A DNA stretch of 64,000 nt from Antilocapra americana (taxonomy: Eukaryota > Chordata > Mammalia > Artiodactyla > Antilocapridae). Below the pieces are notes generated by a model, which did no database searches, was not told where the DNA came from, and was given only the letters and a program-made list of their open reading frames with translations. The stretch is taken from NCBI GenBank assembly GCA_007570785.1, contig ML664161.1:15466861-15530860 (forward strand), written 5' to 3'. Positions 46,116-58,797 of the stretch are shown in pieces; the first letter of the stretch is position 1, and the number at the start of each line of letters is the position of its first letter. A program made the translations under genes and the position numbers.

Positions 46116-46473
46116 CCTACATGAGCATATTAAATGGTAGAAGCAACTTTAAAGTCAACTAAAGCCCCACACATATGCTACCTCATATTGTAAGCTTACC
46201 AAAAGTCTACAGTCTTTATGAGGACATCAGCCCTACACATTCAGAAAACGAAAAATACAGGACAACTGTGCTAAGGTGCATAGCTACAAAGATAAATCTT
46301 TTCTAAAGTTTAAGCATCTTCCAATGTATTATGGAAAAGGCATATTTACCACCCTTAAACATAAAATAAGTGACAGAGGAAAATCATAAACACAGAGTAT
46401 TAGAAATAACAATGATTTCTAGTTTGGAGTAACCAGGAAATAACATTTGAGATCGCCTTGAAGAAAATTAAAT

Positions 46474-47343
46474 ATTTTATGAGAAACACTGGGCTGGAAG
46501 AAGCACAAGCTGGAATCAAGATTGCCAGGAGAAATATCAATAACCTCAGATATGCAGACAACACCACCTTTATGGCAGAAAGTGAAGAGGAACTAAAAAG
46601 CCTCTTGATGAAAGTGAAAGAGGAGAGTGAAAAAGTTGGCTTAAGGCTCAACATTAAGAAAACTAAGATCATGGCATCTGGTCCCATCACTTCAAGGGAA
46701 ATAGATGGGGAAACAGTGGAAAAGTGTCAGACTTTATTTTGGGGGGCTCCAAAATCACTGCAGATGGTGACTGTGGCCATGAAATCAAAATACGCCTACT
46801 CCTTGGAAGGAAAGTTATGGCCAACCTGGATAGCATATTGTAAAGCAGAGACATTACTTTGCCAACAAAGATTCATCTAGTCAAGGCTATGGTTTTTCCA
46901 GTAGTCATGTATAGATGTGAGAGCTGGACAGTGAAAAAGGCTGAGCGCCAAAGAATTGATGCTTTTGAACTGTGGTGTTGGAGAAGACTCTTGAGAGTCC
47001 CTTGGACTGCAAGGAGATCCAGCCAGTCCATCCTAAAGGAGATCAGTCCTGGGTGTTCATTGGAAGGACTGATGTTGAAGCTGAAACTCCAATACTTTGG
47101 CCACCTCATGTGAAGAGTTGACTCATTGGAAAAGAGCCTGATGCTGGGAAGGATTGGGGGCAGGAGGAGAAGGAGAAGACAGAGGATGAGATGGCTGGAT
47201 GGCATCACCAACTCGATGGACATGGGTTTGAGTGGACTCCGGGAGTTGGTGATGGACAGGGAGGCCTGGCGTGCTGTGGTTCATGGGGTCGCAAAGAGTC
47301 GGACATGACTGAGCAACTGAACTGATACTGATATTGATACTGA
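46474..47343 (+). mobile_element. BovB LINE, 3' third
   Basis: Sense BovB starting in the reverse transcriptase palm ('actgggctggaagaagcaca') and running to the 3' end. The frame 46458-46880 (140 codons) is an ORF2 relic. Its catalytic box reads YADN (46551-46562) rather than YADD, which would abolish activity, and frameshifts and a TAA follow after 46840. The 3' tail has drifted to an 'actgatactgatattgatac' repeat. It looks less diverged than the copy at 3593. Confidence 0.95.
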
Positions 47344-48304
47344 ACAGGTGGAGAAGGAAAGGAATTTTTTCCAAGAAGGCAGGGTATGTGTCCTGGGGAC
47401 ACGAGAGCATATGATCCATTTCAGAAATGACAAGTGGCCTAGTGTGGCTACAGCATACCGGCTTAATAAGGACATATGATGGGAGATGAAATCCAAAGAG
47501 CAGGTTGGGGCTTTATTGTGGAATGCATGAACCACCATGCTAAGTTTACAGTCTATCTTGGAGGCAATCTGGTGCCATTAATGGCTTTCAACAGGAGAGG
47601 ATATTATCAGATGTGCATTTTATAAACATAAGTTACAGAATGGGAAACTGGAGGAAAGATTGGGGAAAATACAGATCATAAACTGGGATGCCAGTTAGGA
47701 ACCTTTTACAGTGATGTTATCTGAGATACTAAAGTTAATGGCAGTCAGACTAGAAGGGAGAGGATATCATGGAGAAGCACTTAATGGGCAAGATTTAACC
47801 ACAAATTGAAGTAGAAACTGAAGATGAGCCTATGCTAGAGCCTGGGTACTAGACAGAGTTTAATGAGAGTGAAGATAAAGTCCATGAAGAATCAGCTTGG
47901 GGCACAAAAGGTAACAGATACATAGTCTTCTGGGGAAGAGATCACAGTGGGCTGAGCCAGCAGTCAGAAGACATCTAGAACTGGCCTAAATGCTGTGACC
48001 CTATGAGTGAGGGCAAAAAATCAGGGACGTTTTGTTCTAGCTCTCCTACAGCTGAACTTACATTTTATATTAAGTCTGATCAACTCTGGTCAGGTGCTTG
48101 CTCCCTGTCTGTTATTGAACTTCAAGATCAAAAGTAGAATCTTTAGATTTCTTCCCCCCAATATGCTGCAGAGAGTCCATTGTAACCCTGTAGTAATAGT
48201 TATGCCTGTAGCAAATGTAGTAATGACTTTAACTTGTAAAGTACTTTACACATTTTTTAAAACATTTGATTGTTCATTCAACAGTCTACCACGGGAAGTG
48301 ACCA
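47344..48304. other. unique or unassigned sequence
   Basis: No gene. 47560-47800 has wording suggestive of antisense L2, but it is too weak to call. Confidence 0.4.
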
Positions 48305-48525
48305 TGGGGATCAAAAGTGTGCTCTGGAGACAGGCTGCCTGTGTCAGGCTCTGCCACACACTCACTGTGTGACCTTAGGCAGGTTACTTAATGACTCTGT
48401 GCCATTCTGTCATCTCATTTGTAAAATGTGTATGATAGTAATATGATGATGACTGAATGCGTTAATTCATATAAAGCATTTAGAAGAATGCATAGCACTA
48501 GTAAATGTTCACTGTCATCACTTTC
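48305..48525 (+). mobile_element. MIR SINE, near full length
   Basis: Sense MIR: 'tgctctggagacaggctgcc', 'tgtgtgaccttaggcaggtt', 'acttaatgactctgtgccat', 'tgtcatctcatttgtaaaat', 'cactagtaaatgttcactgt'. Confidence 0.93.
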
Positions 48526-49032
48526 CATAGGGCATGCTGATGAATGCTTTGAAAAGCCAAGGAGTTTTTCAAGGCAGAGACTCCATCATGAAGCAGTATA
48601 GAAGTTGTGGGGAGAGAATCAGAATATAGCTAATCTGTAAATCCTCAAGAACTCACTTATCTTTGTATCTGATTCTAATACACCTCTGCATTCATCAACA
48701 CTGAAATACTTAGAATGTTTACATTGAACAAAATACCTTAAACAAAATGGACACATCAAATAAATACTTGCTAATGAATTTATTATATGTTCAAAGAGAG
48801 AAATGCTCATAAAATGCCAGTAGAATTTAAAAATAATGATTACTCTTTTGAGGACCACAAAGGAAGCTGCATTTGTGCTGTGCTCTGATGAGTGAGATTT
48901 GATATTATGTCACATGTCTGCAAAACAGTCAGGGGATATAGATAGAGTACATTCTATAATCTTTAGTTGACAGATGACATTTCGCTGTGACAAAGCATGA
49001 AGGTGAAGTGACTGGCCCAAGGTCATACCACC
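48526..49032. other. unique sequence
   Basis: No gene. Possible antisense MIR fragment at 48960-49060 ('tgaagtgactggcccaaggtcatacc'). Confidence 0.45.
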
Positions 49033-49475
49033 ATGAAGCACCCAGTTTCCTGGTTGGTTCCATCTATTTGGGCCTGCCTAAACAGTCACAGCAGCCTGAT
49101 GAGCAGGTCTGGCTCTCATTCAGCATTATGGGCTACAATCAGACTGACCAAAGTTCTTCTCCCATGGCCATTGCATACCCTGTGTTCAAGCAATTGCTTT
49201 GCAGCCATCTCTGGTGATGAAATTAAAGCCAAGCACAGAGCAGATGGACCATTTTTCCATTCTGGCTGGCACACATTAGGCTCCCTCTGCATCCCGGAGA
49301 TGCTAATACCAACAGCAAGGAAAGGAAGCATGACCAATGGCTCAGAGAACATCACTGCTGCACACTCACAGGCAATGTCAGCAGCTCCTCCACCAACAAG
49401 GTAGCGACAGGAGATGTGCCTGAGTGCGTGCAAAGCAGGGGCACCCAGTAAATGCTCCATGACAGAGCCTGACAT
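49033..49475. other. unassigned region open on both strands
   Basis: A 123-codon + frame (49033-49404) and a 119-codon - frame (49116-49475) overlap. Neither shows a family I recognise, a signal peptide, clear domain motifs or nearby splice signals that would support an exon. The sequence is locally GC-richer, which lengthens frames by chance. I do not call a gene. Confidence 0.4.
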
Positions 49476-51085
49476 TAGAAAAGAAAAGGAGTCAAAGTAG
49501 TCATGATAAATACCATATTGTGCGTTTCTTCACACTTGTTTTTCAGGTTAGCATTATTTTTCTTCTCTATTACATATCTGGGCTGGGAAGCACAATCACT
49601 TTTCAGGTTTGGACCCTCTAAAAGTCATAATGTTTGAATTTTTATTTAGAGTTTAATGTGGAATTGGAAAATGCATATTAGTATCTTAAAAATATTTTTT
49701 TCTTTTGTTTGTGGCCATTTTAATAATAAAACATCAAAAATCTTTACCCTCAGTTAGATTATGACCACCTTTATACATCAAGCAAGTACAATAAAATGTC
49801 ACTGTTGTTGCTGTGCTATTTTTGGTTTTGTCCAAAGTACTTCAAAAAATGATTAATTTACAACTACAACACAACTTCCTTCCAAGTTTCATTCCACACT
49901 GTTGTTAAAACTAGAGGAAGTCCTCAAAATTAGCTTCATGCCTTAAGTAACATATTTCAAAATTTTAACTGCCATTCATTCTGAGTAGTAGCTGGTCTTT
50001 CTTCCTCTGTTTTCCTTTGTACACACCAGTATTTGCTAAAGTTTCTTCTGTAAGAAGAAAATAAATTTAAGGAAAAGAGAGAAAAAAAGACACTGGAAGG
50101 AAGAGTACAGAAACTAAGCAAGGTTGGGTGAAACTGGCTATTGTGCTATGCTGCTTTAAATAGAAAATATAATTCTAAATAAAAATATTTTTAATCCAAA
50201 CACTTCCTTAGAGATATATAAAAAGTAGGAAAAATATGCAAATATTGGCCATCAAATAAAAAGTTGCTTATAAAAAAAGATATTTAGGGTTTACTTTTTT
50301 ATTGCTCATACCATTTCCTGATCAACATATCATGTAATAACCTGACTCACTAATTAGGATGTACACAAGTTGAAATTCTGGGCTTTAGAGCCTTGGCCTT
50401 AAGACATTGGGTGATTTCTTCAATCTTCTGATTTTAATGAAAAAAGGAAGGTATGAGACCTTCAAGGTAGTATACCTTCAGATAATTAAACTGAGATGTA
50501 GGCACTTTTTGTGGATCTGTATTAACCCTGAGTCTGAATGCCCTTTGACTTGCTTTTAAAGAAAATTTTCAAGTTTGGACAGAGAATCTAGAACCAAATC
50601 ATCATGAGTGAAACTCTCGAGAGATGCTCTTTGATTCTCTTTCCTTGCCCCTATGATATCAGAGTTTTAAGGTCATTTTCTGTGGTGCTAGAGCACTATC
50701 ATGTATGCTGCTCAAGCCATCATCTAGAATACATAATAGAAGTCCAATATTATGTCTTTAAAATCACAGAAGAAATAAAAGTATATTCATCCTATGCAAT
50801 GCCATTTCCCCATAAATCTTTCTTAACAGTATTATTTACCTGAATCAGCATTTCCAAACACTCTAGCCATATCATGTGAGTTTTAGTTTTGATTCTGCAA
50901 AGCAAGATAGCTCTTCATGTGGGCAAGAGAGCCATTGCAGGGCAAATATTGTCAATATGGCTTATCATTATAACTTTTTTTTTACCCAATACATACCACT
51001 TGTGTCATTGATCTGTTAAAGTAATTGTGCTCATCTGTGAAGAGTAAAATGTGTTAACAGCAAAAGGGACAGTTTCACTTCGTTA
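49476..51085. other. AT-rich unique sequence
   Basis: No gene or recognised repeat. Confidence 0.5.
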
Positions 51086-51192
51086 TGTTTATGCATTCAT
51101 TCAACAAGCATTTTTACTGAGAGCCTACTAGATGTGGGAAAAAAAAACAAGAACTGAAGAAAAGCTGTAAAAAATATATTGACTCTCTTGTT

Positions 51193-51403
51193 GAAAAAGT
51201 GTTAGTCATTCAGTCATGTCCGACTCTTTGTGACCCCTTCAACTGTAGTCTGCCAGGCTCCTCTGTCCATGGATTTTTCCAGGCAAGAATACTAGAATGG
51301 GCTGCCAGTCCCTTCTCCAGGGGATTTTCCCAACTCAGGGATCAGACCCAGGTCTCCCACATTGCAGGTAAATTCTTTACCATCAGAGCCACCAGGGAAG
51401 CCC
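51193..51403 (-). mobile_element. Bov-tA SINE
   Basis: Antisense element from 'gaaaaagtgttagtcattca' to 'gccaccagggaagccc', inserted in the antisense L2. Confidence 0.95.
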
Positions 51404-52369
51404 AGTTTATGTTTTGAGAAGGACGGTCAAGTCAAGAAAAAAATTTAATGGTAGAAAGCAATTTGAGGAAAAGAGGAAAAGCAAGTGGCCTCTTGGAGTG
51501 TGGTGACTCAAAGATCTTTTTGATCTGAATACAAAAAGACAAGAAGGATTAAACTAAGGTAAGAGCCAGGGATGGAGCAGTCCAGACAGGGAGGACAACA
51601 TGTGCAAAGGCTCTGGGGAGGCTTGGCACGTCCAGCAGACTGGGTAGAGAAGAGGAGTGGGACATGGTAATGGCAGAGAGACCACACAGGGCCCATGGAG
51701 CACTCAGACTCAAAACCAGTGGAAAACTATTCACAGGTTTAACACAAGAAAAGGCCTATTCTAATCTCCCCTTGTAAAACATCTTTCTAACTGCTGTAAG
51801 GTGTAGATGGTAAGAGGAACATCAAGAAAGCAGAGATGCCAGCAATGAAGTTATTACTACAGTCCAGTTGAGATAAATGTTGATAGCTTAAACCATGATT
51901 ATAGTAATAGTAACAGAAGAAAACTGGTTAGAAAGATACACTGACGGTAGAAACAATAGAATGTGGAGATTATCTGGATATGGGAAACATGGTAGAGTAG
52001 AGAAAGGAACCAAATGCTATTCTTAAATTTTGACTTGAGAAACTAGAGTCTGGAGCTCAGGAGATAAATCTAGAGATATAAATTTGGGAGTCACTTAGCT
52101 ATAGATGGCATTTAAAGCTGGATAAGGTCATCTAAGAAGCAAAGACTGAGAAGCCATTTCAATATCTGGAGAATAGATGGAGACTGAAGAGCCACCTTAT
52201 AAAACTGAGCAGAAACAATCAGACATAAGACAAACCAAGAGTATAGTGTTATGGGATCCAAAAGAAGATAATTGCTCCAGAAATAAACACAGTACTCAAC
52301 TGCATTGAGTGATGATAAGAGCTCAGGTGAATTTAGAATAAAAGCCTGTACATTGGATCTGGCACCTTT

Positions 52370-52413
52370 ATTATTATTATTTATTATTAATTATTATTAC
52401 TTCTAATAATAAT
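52370..52413 (+). repeat. (TTA)n repeat ending in a perfect hairpin
   Basis: TTA-type simple repeat. attattatta (52390-52399) and taataataat (52404-52413) are exact inverse complements around the loop cttc. Confidence 0.92.
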
Positions 52414-53145
52414 CAGAAATTATTATTGACATTGACAAGAAGTTTCAGTGAGAGATGGGAATTAACATCCAAATGGAGTATATGAAGACTGAATGGGAAA
52501 TGAAGAAGAGAAAACCATAGGTCTACCCATTTCATTTGAAAAGTTTTACTGTGAAGATGAACAGAAATAAGGAGTTAATTAATGGGAGTTAGAGAACCAA
52601 GAAATAATTTTTTAATATGGAAGATTCCAAAATCCTACTGATTGGAGTGATCAAGTAAGAGGAAGGGAGGTGGAGAATAACTGAAGGAGAGAACTCTTTC
52701 AAAAATAGGCTAGAAGAGGATCTTGAGTGAAAATACAGGGGAAAATCTTGAATGGTGGCAGGGCAAATGCTCCATGAAGAAACACAGAAAAGGTGAGAAC
52801 AGATGCCAGCAGATGTGTAGATAAGGGGGGAAAAGTCAAGATCATCAGTTAGGGAACTGGAAACTGGGAAGTCTGACAAGAGAGGTGAAGATCCGAATTG
52901 TTTCTAAGAGAAATTGAACTCACTAGGGAACTGTAGGTAGTGGTTGATGCTGTTTGAAATTTAGTCATTATTTAACGTGAAACCAGTACATCAGCCTTTG
53001 TGATTTTCTTTAGTAAAGTTTGCTGTCGCTGCACAGAAACAGAAAAAAATGGATAGCTGCTTTCACTTAACACTGGAGTTTAGTCTGACAAATACAATGA
53101 AGGAAAAGTGAGGCAGAGTTAAGGCGTTCTACAGGGAAGGGATAT

Positions 53146-53366
53146 GGACTCCTAGGTGGCGCTAGTGGTAAAGAACCTGCCTACCAATGCAGGAAAAGTA
53201 AGAAGTGTGGGTTCCATCCCTGGGTCGAGAAGATAACCTGGAGAAGGAAATGGCAACTCACTCCAGTATTCTTGTCTACAGAATTCCCATGGACAGAGGA
53301 GACTGGCAGGCTACAGTCCTTAGGGTCAAAAAGAGTCAGACAGGAGTGGAGACTGAGCATGTATGC
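53146..53366 (+). mobile_element. Bov-tA SINE
   Basis: 'ggactcctaggtggcgctag', 'gggttccatccctgggtcga', 'gaaggaaatggcaactcact', 'agagtcagacaggagtggag'. Confidence 0.94.
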
Positions 53367-55073
53367 ATGGGGAGAGGACATAGTAAAAGACCATGAAATC
53401 GATTTAGGTAACTTCAGAGATAAAGGGACGAGATGAGAGGTTGATGGATAATGAACAAAGGCACTGTCACTAGATGAGGGACTCAATAAGATTAAAAGAA
53501 TTTGTTGCAGAGAGAATCTTAGAATAAATAAGCTTCAAAACAGTACTTATTGACCAGGGAGCAGGATTCTCAAAGTCAAGACTTCTAAGATGGTACAATT
53601 ACTGGTGATAATAAAAAATTAAGGGTGTGACTATGAGAGTCAGTGACTGAGGTGGAGAAGAAGACTAGATTATACCTTTTGATGCTCAGCAATTTCTTAT
53701 AAGGGAATCAGCCAAAAACCCCACTGGGGAATGGTGGAGAATATCTTCTATTTGGAAGTAGGAATCTAGGGATCATATTATACTTCTATATTCTAGCAGC
53801 ATGACTTGGAATTCCCCTTAGTGCCTCAGTTTTATCATCCAAAAAATGGAACTAATCATGACTAAATTGACATTCACAAGGTTATCGCCACTTTTAAATA
53901 GAGTAACAGATATCATACTCATTTTAAACTATGGGATCACTGTAAAATGCAAGTCATCATTTGGATTATTTTAAAGATAAGGAAACCAGGCCTCAAGAAA
54001 ACTAAATGATCAAGGTTAGACAGTAAATGAAGAATTTAATTACCACTATCTGACTCATATTCTAGTACTCTTTTCATCAAACCATTTTGCCAATCAGACT
54101 CAAAATCTAAGTCCCATTTGCTAAAAACAAATGATTTTTCCATATTTGAATCTTTGTGTAAATAAATTCACTGAATTACAAACTGATTTTTCATGAACTG
54201 TCACCCAAAGCACAGACATCCTTTATACCCTACCATCACAACATATTACCTCTTAGGGTCAAGGAATGAGGATCAAAGCACTATCTTGAGTATTAATGTG
54301 CAATGTAGATCATCATAAGGCTGATGTGAATGCAAGAGCAATCCACATTATCAATGCTGGGAGTCTTCCTGGGTATGCATTACCCAGAATGACATGCATA
54401 TATTGAAGCTAAACTTTAACAAAAAACAACAGATAAAATCTCTGTCTTGGCCCAGAGCATTGTATTAGCCATAGGATAAAATGGACATAGAAGCAAAGCA
54501 TGTATAAATAACTGTTTAACTCAGATAACTGAACCAGTCTAAGTTAACCATAATACTCCATGTGACTCCATGAAAATCAATCAATGGGAACAATAAACTA
54601 AATTTAGAACAGCAGGAAAAAGAAAGAGCGTATTTATTGCTCTTCTCTCACATCTGGAATGTAGTATGGGAATCCTGACTAAATTACAGTGTGTGTACAT
54701 CCAACAAAAACTGTACTCTACTGCTTACAAATAACGCTTTGCTAATCAGGTAATGGTGGTCGTGCCCTCTTATAAAGTAAGCACCAAAGTAAAATAATCA
54801 TCCCAGAGTGTGAGACACTGCTGTGGCTACTCAGACCCTCACAAGTGTTATCAAATATACACTGGAAAGAGATGCCTGACACCTGCTAACTACATCCTTA
54901 AGAGATGGGCTGAGTGGAGGCTTGTCACAACCTTGCTCATTTTCTGTTTTATAAAAGAAACCCGCCTCTCATTTCTTGTTGACTTTTTACATTCTACCTT
55001 TTTTTTAATTTTTCTAAAGAGAGCATGAGACATGATAAGAAAAGGACACCTACTTTAGTACATAAGATTCAAC
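53367..55073. other. unique sequence with weak MIR traces
   Basis: No gene. 53795-53900 ('agtgcctcagttttatcatccaaaaaatgg') looks like a sense MIR fragment, and 53930-54060 like an antisense one. The rest is unassigned. Confidence 0.45.
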
Positions 55074-55780
55074 TTGCCTCCTACACAACCTGTCGCCCAA
55101 TTTTCAACCCACAACCCCACCCACTTCCTCTTCAGCAAAAGGAGCCTGAGCCAAGCTTCTGGACCTGCTCTGCTGGAATCTGGGTGGATGGGTGGGTGTG
55201 TGTGTGCACACGTGTGGAGGCACAAGGCTGAAGTTGTCATCTTTCTGGTTTTATACAAGGAAATGCTTTCATTAATCATGTGTCTGTTCCCTATTCCCCA
55301 GAGAGAGCCCCTCAAAACTCCCTATTCTATACCTTCTCTGTTCATCAAACCCTCAACCCCACCTCTGCTCCTCTCATGTCTAAATGCCCTTTCCCCTATT
55401 TCCACTGAGAAGATGGTAGTTCTAAGACACAAACTACCCTTATCTTTCCTATCCAAAGATTTTTTACCTTCTGTCCTCTTCTCCTTCCTTGCTTCCTTCC
55501 CCAACACAACATCCCTACAATACCTAGGCTTTTCTTCCTTTCCACATTTACCTCTGTATATCTTCACTCATCTCTTCCTTTCCAAATACTATTAAACTAT
55601 AAAATTTCATCTCAAATCCCACCTCCTATATAAAATCTCCCCTCACCTTCCCTGACATCTCCCTCTTCCAGATTCCAATGAAAAGTATGTTTTATAATAG
55701 TGATTTGGCAATTAATTTAACTGCTTTGTGACAACTGCACTGTTATTTTGTTTGTTGTATTTTCATATTTGTTATTTTAT
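55074..55780 (+). other. pyrimidine-rich region, partly L2-like
   Basis: 55260-55590 is C/T-rich and holds the window's longest ATG frame (55074-55595, 173 codons). That frame is low-complexity, rich in Ser, Leu, Pro and Phe, without family features. 55585-55780 ('aaatttcatctcaaatccca', 'cacctcctatataaaatctc', 'caccttccctgacatctccc') resembles a sense L2 3' region. Confidence 0.5.
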
Positions 55781-56491
55781 TTTTGCCATGTCTCTCCATA
55801 TATTGCAAAAAGAAGCACACACCAAAGTCTTAAAAGTAATTATTTAAGTAAAACTCAAAGAAATGTCAAAGGTAGGAACTCACTGTACAAGGAGCCAGTG
55901 CCTGAAATATCTTCCTCATCTATCTACAACCCTTGTAAGTAGGACTAGAGATTAGGTCTTATTTTTAGATTCAGGATCAGGGGCCACAGATAGGACCACT
56001 GTTCCCTATGCACCTTCTCTTCCTCCTCACCCACAAAATCCCACTCAAGACAAAACTGATATCTATGACCCAATGCCTGAGGTTGTATGCAGGTCTGTGT
56101 CTCTTTAGCCCTGAGAAGATGCATACACATGCACTCCACACTGGGGCAATCCATCAGACAAGACTTTTTTCTCCAGACACTTTCTCCTTTGATCTGATCA
56201 TTTGCTTCACCTCAGGCTGCAGTGTCTGCATTCACTTTGGCTGATGCTCAGTCTGGCTCCTGCCAAGTCTCTTTTCCTAGGAAGTACAATCCTCCATTAT
56301 CCACTGAGGCAGATAGGAATCTAAGTACAGACAGATTAACTCAGAAGAGTTTATTCAAAGATCTCTCAGCAATGCTTTATTAAGCACCTGCTCTGTCTTG
56401 GACTGCAAATCTTGATGCCCTGGTCATCTGCTTCCCCACAACAGTGGTAGCCCCTCTGCTAAGCCCAGTTTACCCCAGTCACTATTAGAGT
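55781..56491. other. unique sequence
   Basis: No gene or named repeat. Confidence 0.45.
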
Positions 56492-57791
56492 TTGCACTCA
56501 AAATGACAGCAAACTTGGAAAGCTCAGCAGTGGCCACAGGACTGAAAAAGGTCAGTTTTCATCCCAGTCCCAAAGAAAGTCAATGCCAAAGAATGCTCAA
56601 ACTATTGGACAACTGCACTCACCCCACACGCTAGCAAAGTAATGCTCAAAATTCTCCAAGCAAGGCTTCAACAGTACATGAACTGAGAACTTCCAGATAT
56701 TCAAGCTATATTTAGAAAAGGCAGAGTAACCAGAGATCAAATTGCCAACATCTGTTGGATCACCGAAAAAGCAAGAGAGTTCCAGAAAAACATCTACTTC
56801 TGCTTTATTGACTGCACCAAAGCCTTTGACTGTGTGTATCACAACAAACTGTGGAAAATTCTTAGAGACAGCAATACCAGATCACCTTACTTGCTTCCTG
56901 AGAAATCTGTATGCAGGTCAAAAAGCAATAGTTAGAACTGGACAAGAAACAATGCACTGGTTCCAAACTGGGAAAGGAGTACATCAAGGCTATATATTGT
57001 CATCCTGTTTATTTGACCAATATGCAGAATACATCACGTGAAATGCTGGGCTGGACGAAGCACAAGCTAGAATCAGGATTGCTGGGAGAAATATCAATAA
57101 CCTCAGATACACAAATGATACCACCCTTATGGCAGAAAGCAGAGAGGAAGTGAAGAGCCTTTTGATCAAAGTGAAATAAGAGAGTGAAAAAGTTGGCTTA
57201 AAACCATAATTTATTTTCTTGGGCTCCAAAATCACTGCATTGGTAACTGCAGCCATGAAATTAAAAGATGCTTGCCTCTTGGAAGAAAAGCTGTGACAAA
57301 CCTAGACAGCATATTAAAAAGCAGAGATGATACTTCACCAACAAAGGTCCATCTAATCAAAGCTGTTGTTTTTCCAGTAGTCATGTATGGATGTGAGAGT
57401 TGGACCATAAAGAAAGCTAAACGCCAAAGAATTGATGCTTTTGAACTGTGGTGTTGGAGAAGCCTCTTGAGAGTCCCTTGGACAGCAAGGAGATCAAAAG
57501 GAAATCAGTCCTGAATATTCATTGGAAGGACTGATGCTGAAGCTAAAGCTCCAATACTTTGGCCAACTGATGCGAAGAACTGACTCACTGGAAAAGATCT
57601 TGATTCTCAAAAAGACTGAAGGCAGGAGGAAAAGGGGATGACAGAGGATGAGATGGTTGATGGCATCACCGACTCAATGGACATGAGTTTGAGCAAGTTC
57701 CATGAGTTGGTGATGAACAGGGATGCCTGGCATGCTACAGTCCATGGGGTCACAAAGAGTCGGACATGACTGAGTGACTGAACTGAACTGG
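56492..57791 (+). mobile_element. BovB LINE, 1.3-kb 3' copy
   Basis: Sense BovB from the N-terminal part of the reverse transcriptase ('gaaagctcagcagtggccac') to the 3' end ('gactgaactgaactg'). Motif A is degraded to DCTKAFDCVYH (usual form DYAKAFDCVDH), and the catalytic YADD box reads YTND (57108-57119). After 57200 a deletion of roughly 85-90 bp joins 'gttggcttaaaa' to 'ccataatttattttcttggg'. Frames at 56742-57041 and 57272-57514 are ORF2 relics. It is not functional. Confidence 0.95.
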
Positions 57792-58732
57792 GCTGACTTT
57801 GTTCATGAGTTTCTGCCTGACCCTACTTCCTGTCCTTCCCCAACTCCATAGACAGATACCATCACAGACATCCCAGACTAGTTTGCTCCCCACTATGTTT
57901 TCCATCATGAAAACTGCAGCACCATTAAGAATTTTGAAGTCATAAAATCTTCCAAGCAGTTGGAAGACTACACACTGCACTCTAAACACTGACCTCTAAT
58001 CAAAGAAAGAATTTACAAATAGTTTGGGGAAAAAAAGTGTATTCAGTATTTTTTTGATTTCTATAATATGCATCATCAAAAGTAAAACTTAACAGAATTT
58101 TCTAGGTTGACAAGGTGTTTTGGGTTCCTGGACTCAATTTCCAAATAGGAAGTGTGTGAATGGTGGGGGTGGGGAGTTGTTGGGGAAGTCCCCACACAAT
58201 GCTAAGCAGTTTTGGACATCAGCAAGATGTCCTACAATTCAACTCAATTATGATTTTATCTACCTGGAGATTGCATCAGATTCCACAGGTTCAGAGTTAG
58301 TCCTACAAACTGTTTCTCACACTCAGATGCCATTCACAAGCCTGTGCTTCTGACAGACCAGCTACTTAATGGAGGTTCCAGCAACCTCCTCTTTGGCAAC
58401 TCGTACAGATGTCAGTTGCAAACTCAGGCTGTCACCTGTATTTCTGACCAACTGGTTATAAATCAGGGGTTCCCAAGATCCCTTCTGTAGATTCATCACA
58501 GAAACATTTTGCTTACTAGATCACTGGTTTATTGTAAAAGGACACCAGGAACAGCCAGATGGAGTGATGAATAGGACAAGGTATGCAGAAAGGGGACAGA
58601 GCTTCTATGGCTGCTCGAAGCACCACTATCCCCAGGCTCCATGTTCACCAATCCAGAAGTTCTCCAAACCCCTTACTTTAGGGTTTTTTTTTATGGAAAC
58701 TTCATTACATCAGTGTGATTGATTAAACCATT

Positions 58733-58797
58733 GTAGTAGTATTAGTTACTCAGCAGTATCTGACTTTTTTCCACCCCATGGACTATGTAGCCTGCCA
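58733..58797 (-). mobile_element. Bov-A-type SINE, left half of split copy
   Basis: 'agttactcagcagtatctga', 'ccccatggactatgtagcct', 'gccaggcttctctctga'. It breaks off at 'aggcttctctctga', which is repeated (as aggctcctctga) where the SINE resumes at 61535. Confidence 0.85.

Larger units (their letters stand above)
51086..52920 (-). mobile_element. L2 LINE, long antisense copy
   Basis: Begins with the antisense terminus 'cattcattcaacaagcattt' and 'gagcctactagatgtggg'. After the SINE at 51193 it continues with 'gtgcaaaggctctggggagg', 'ctattcacaggtttaacaca', 'taactgctgtaaggtgtaga', 'gtctggagctcaggagataa' and 'aatttgggagtcacttagct', in L2 reverse order through 3' UTR and ORF. It may extend to about 53700. 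This is the longest L2 in the window, and it is non-functional. Confidence 0.78.

Noticed and set aside
46458..46880. 140-codon frame with reverse transcriptase palm wording
   Set aside because: 5'-truncated BovB relic with a mutated catalytic box (YADN) and downstream frameshifts.
55074..55595. Longest ATG frame in the window (173 codons, +)
   Set aside because: It lies in a C/T-rich tract, is low-complexity (Ser/Leu/Pro/Phe) and has no domain or homology I recognise. A frame on the opposite strand is open over part of it for the same compositional reason.
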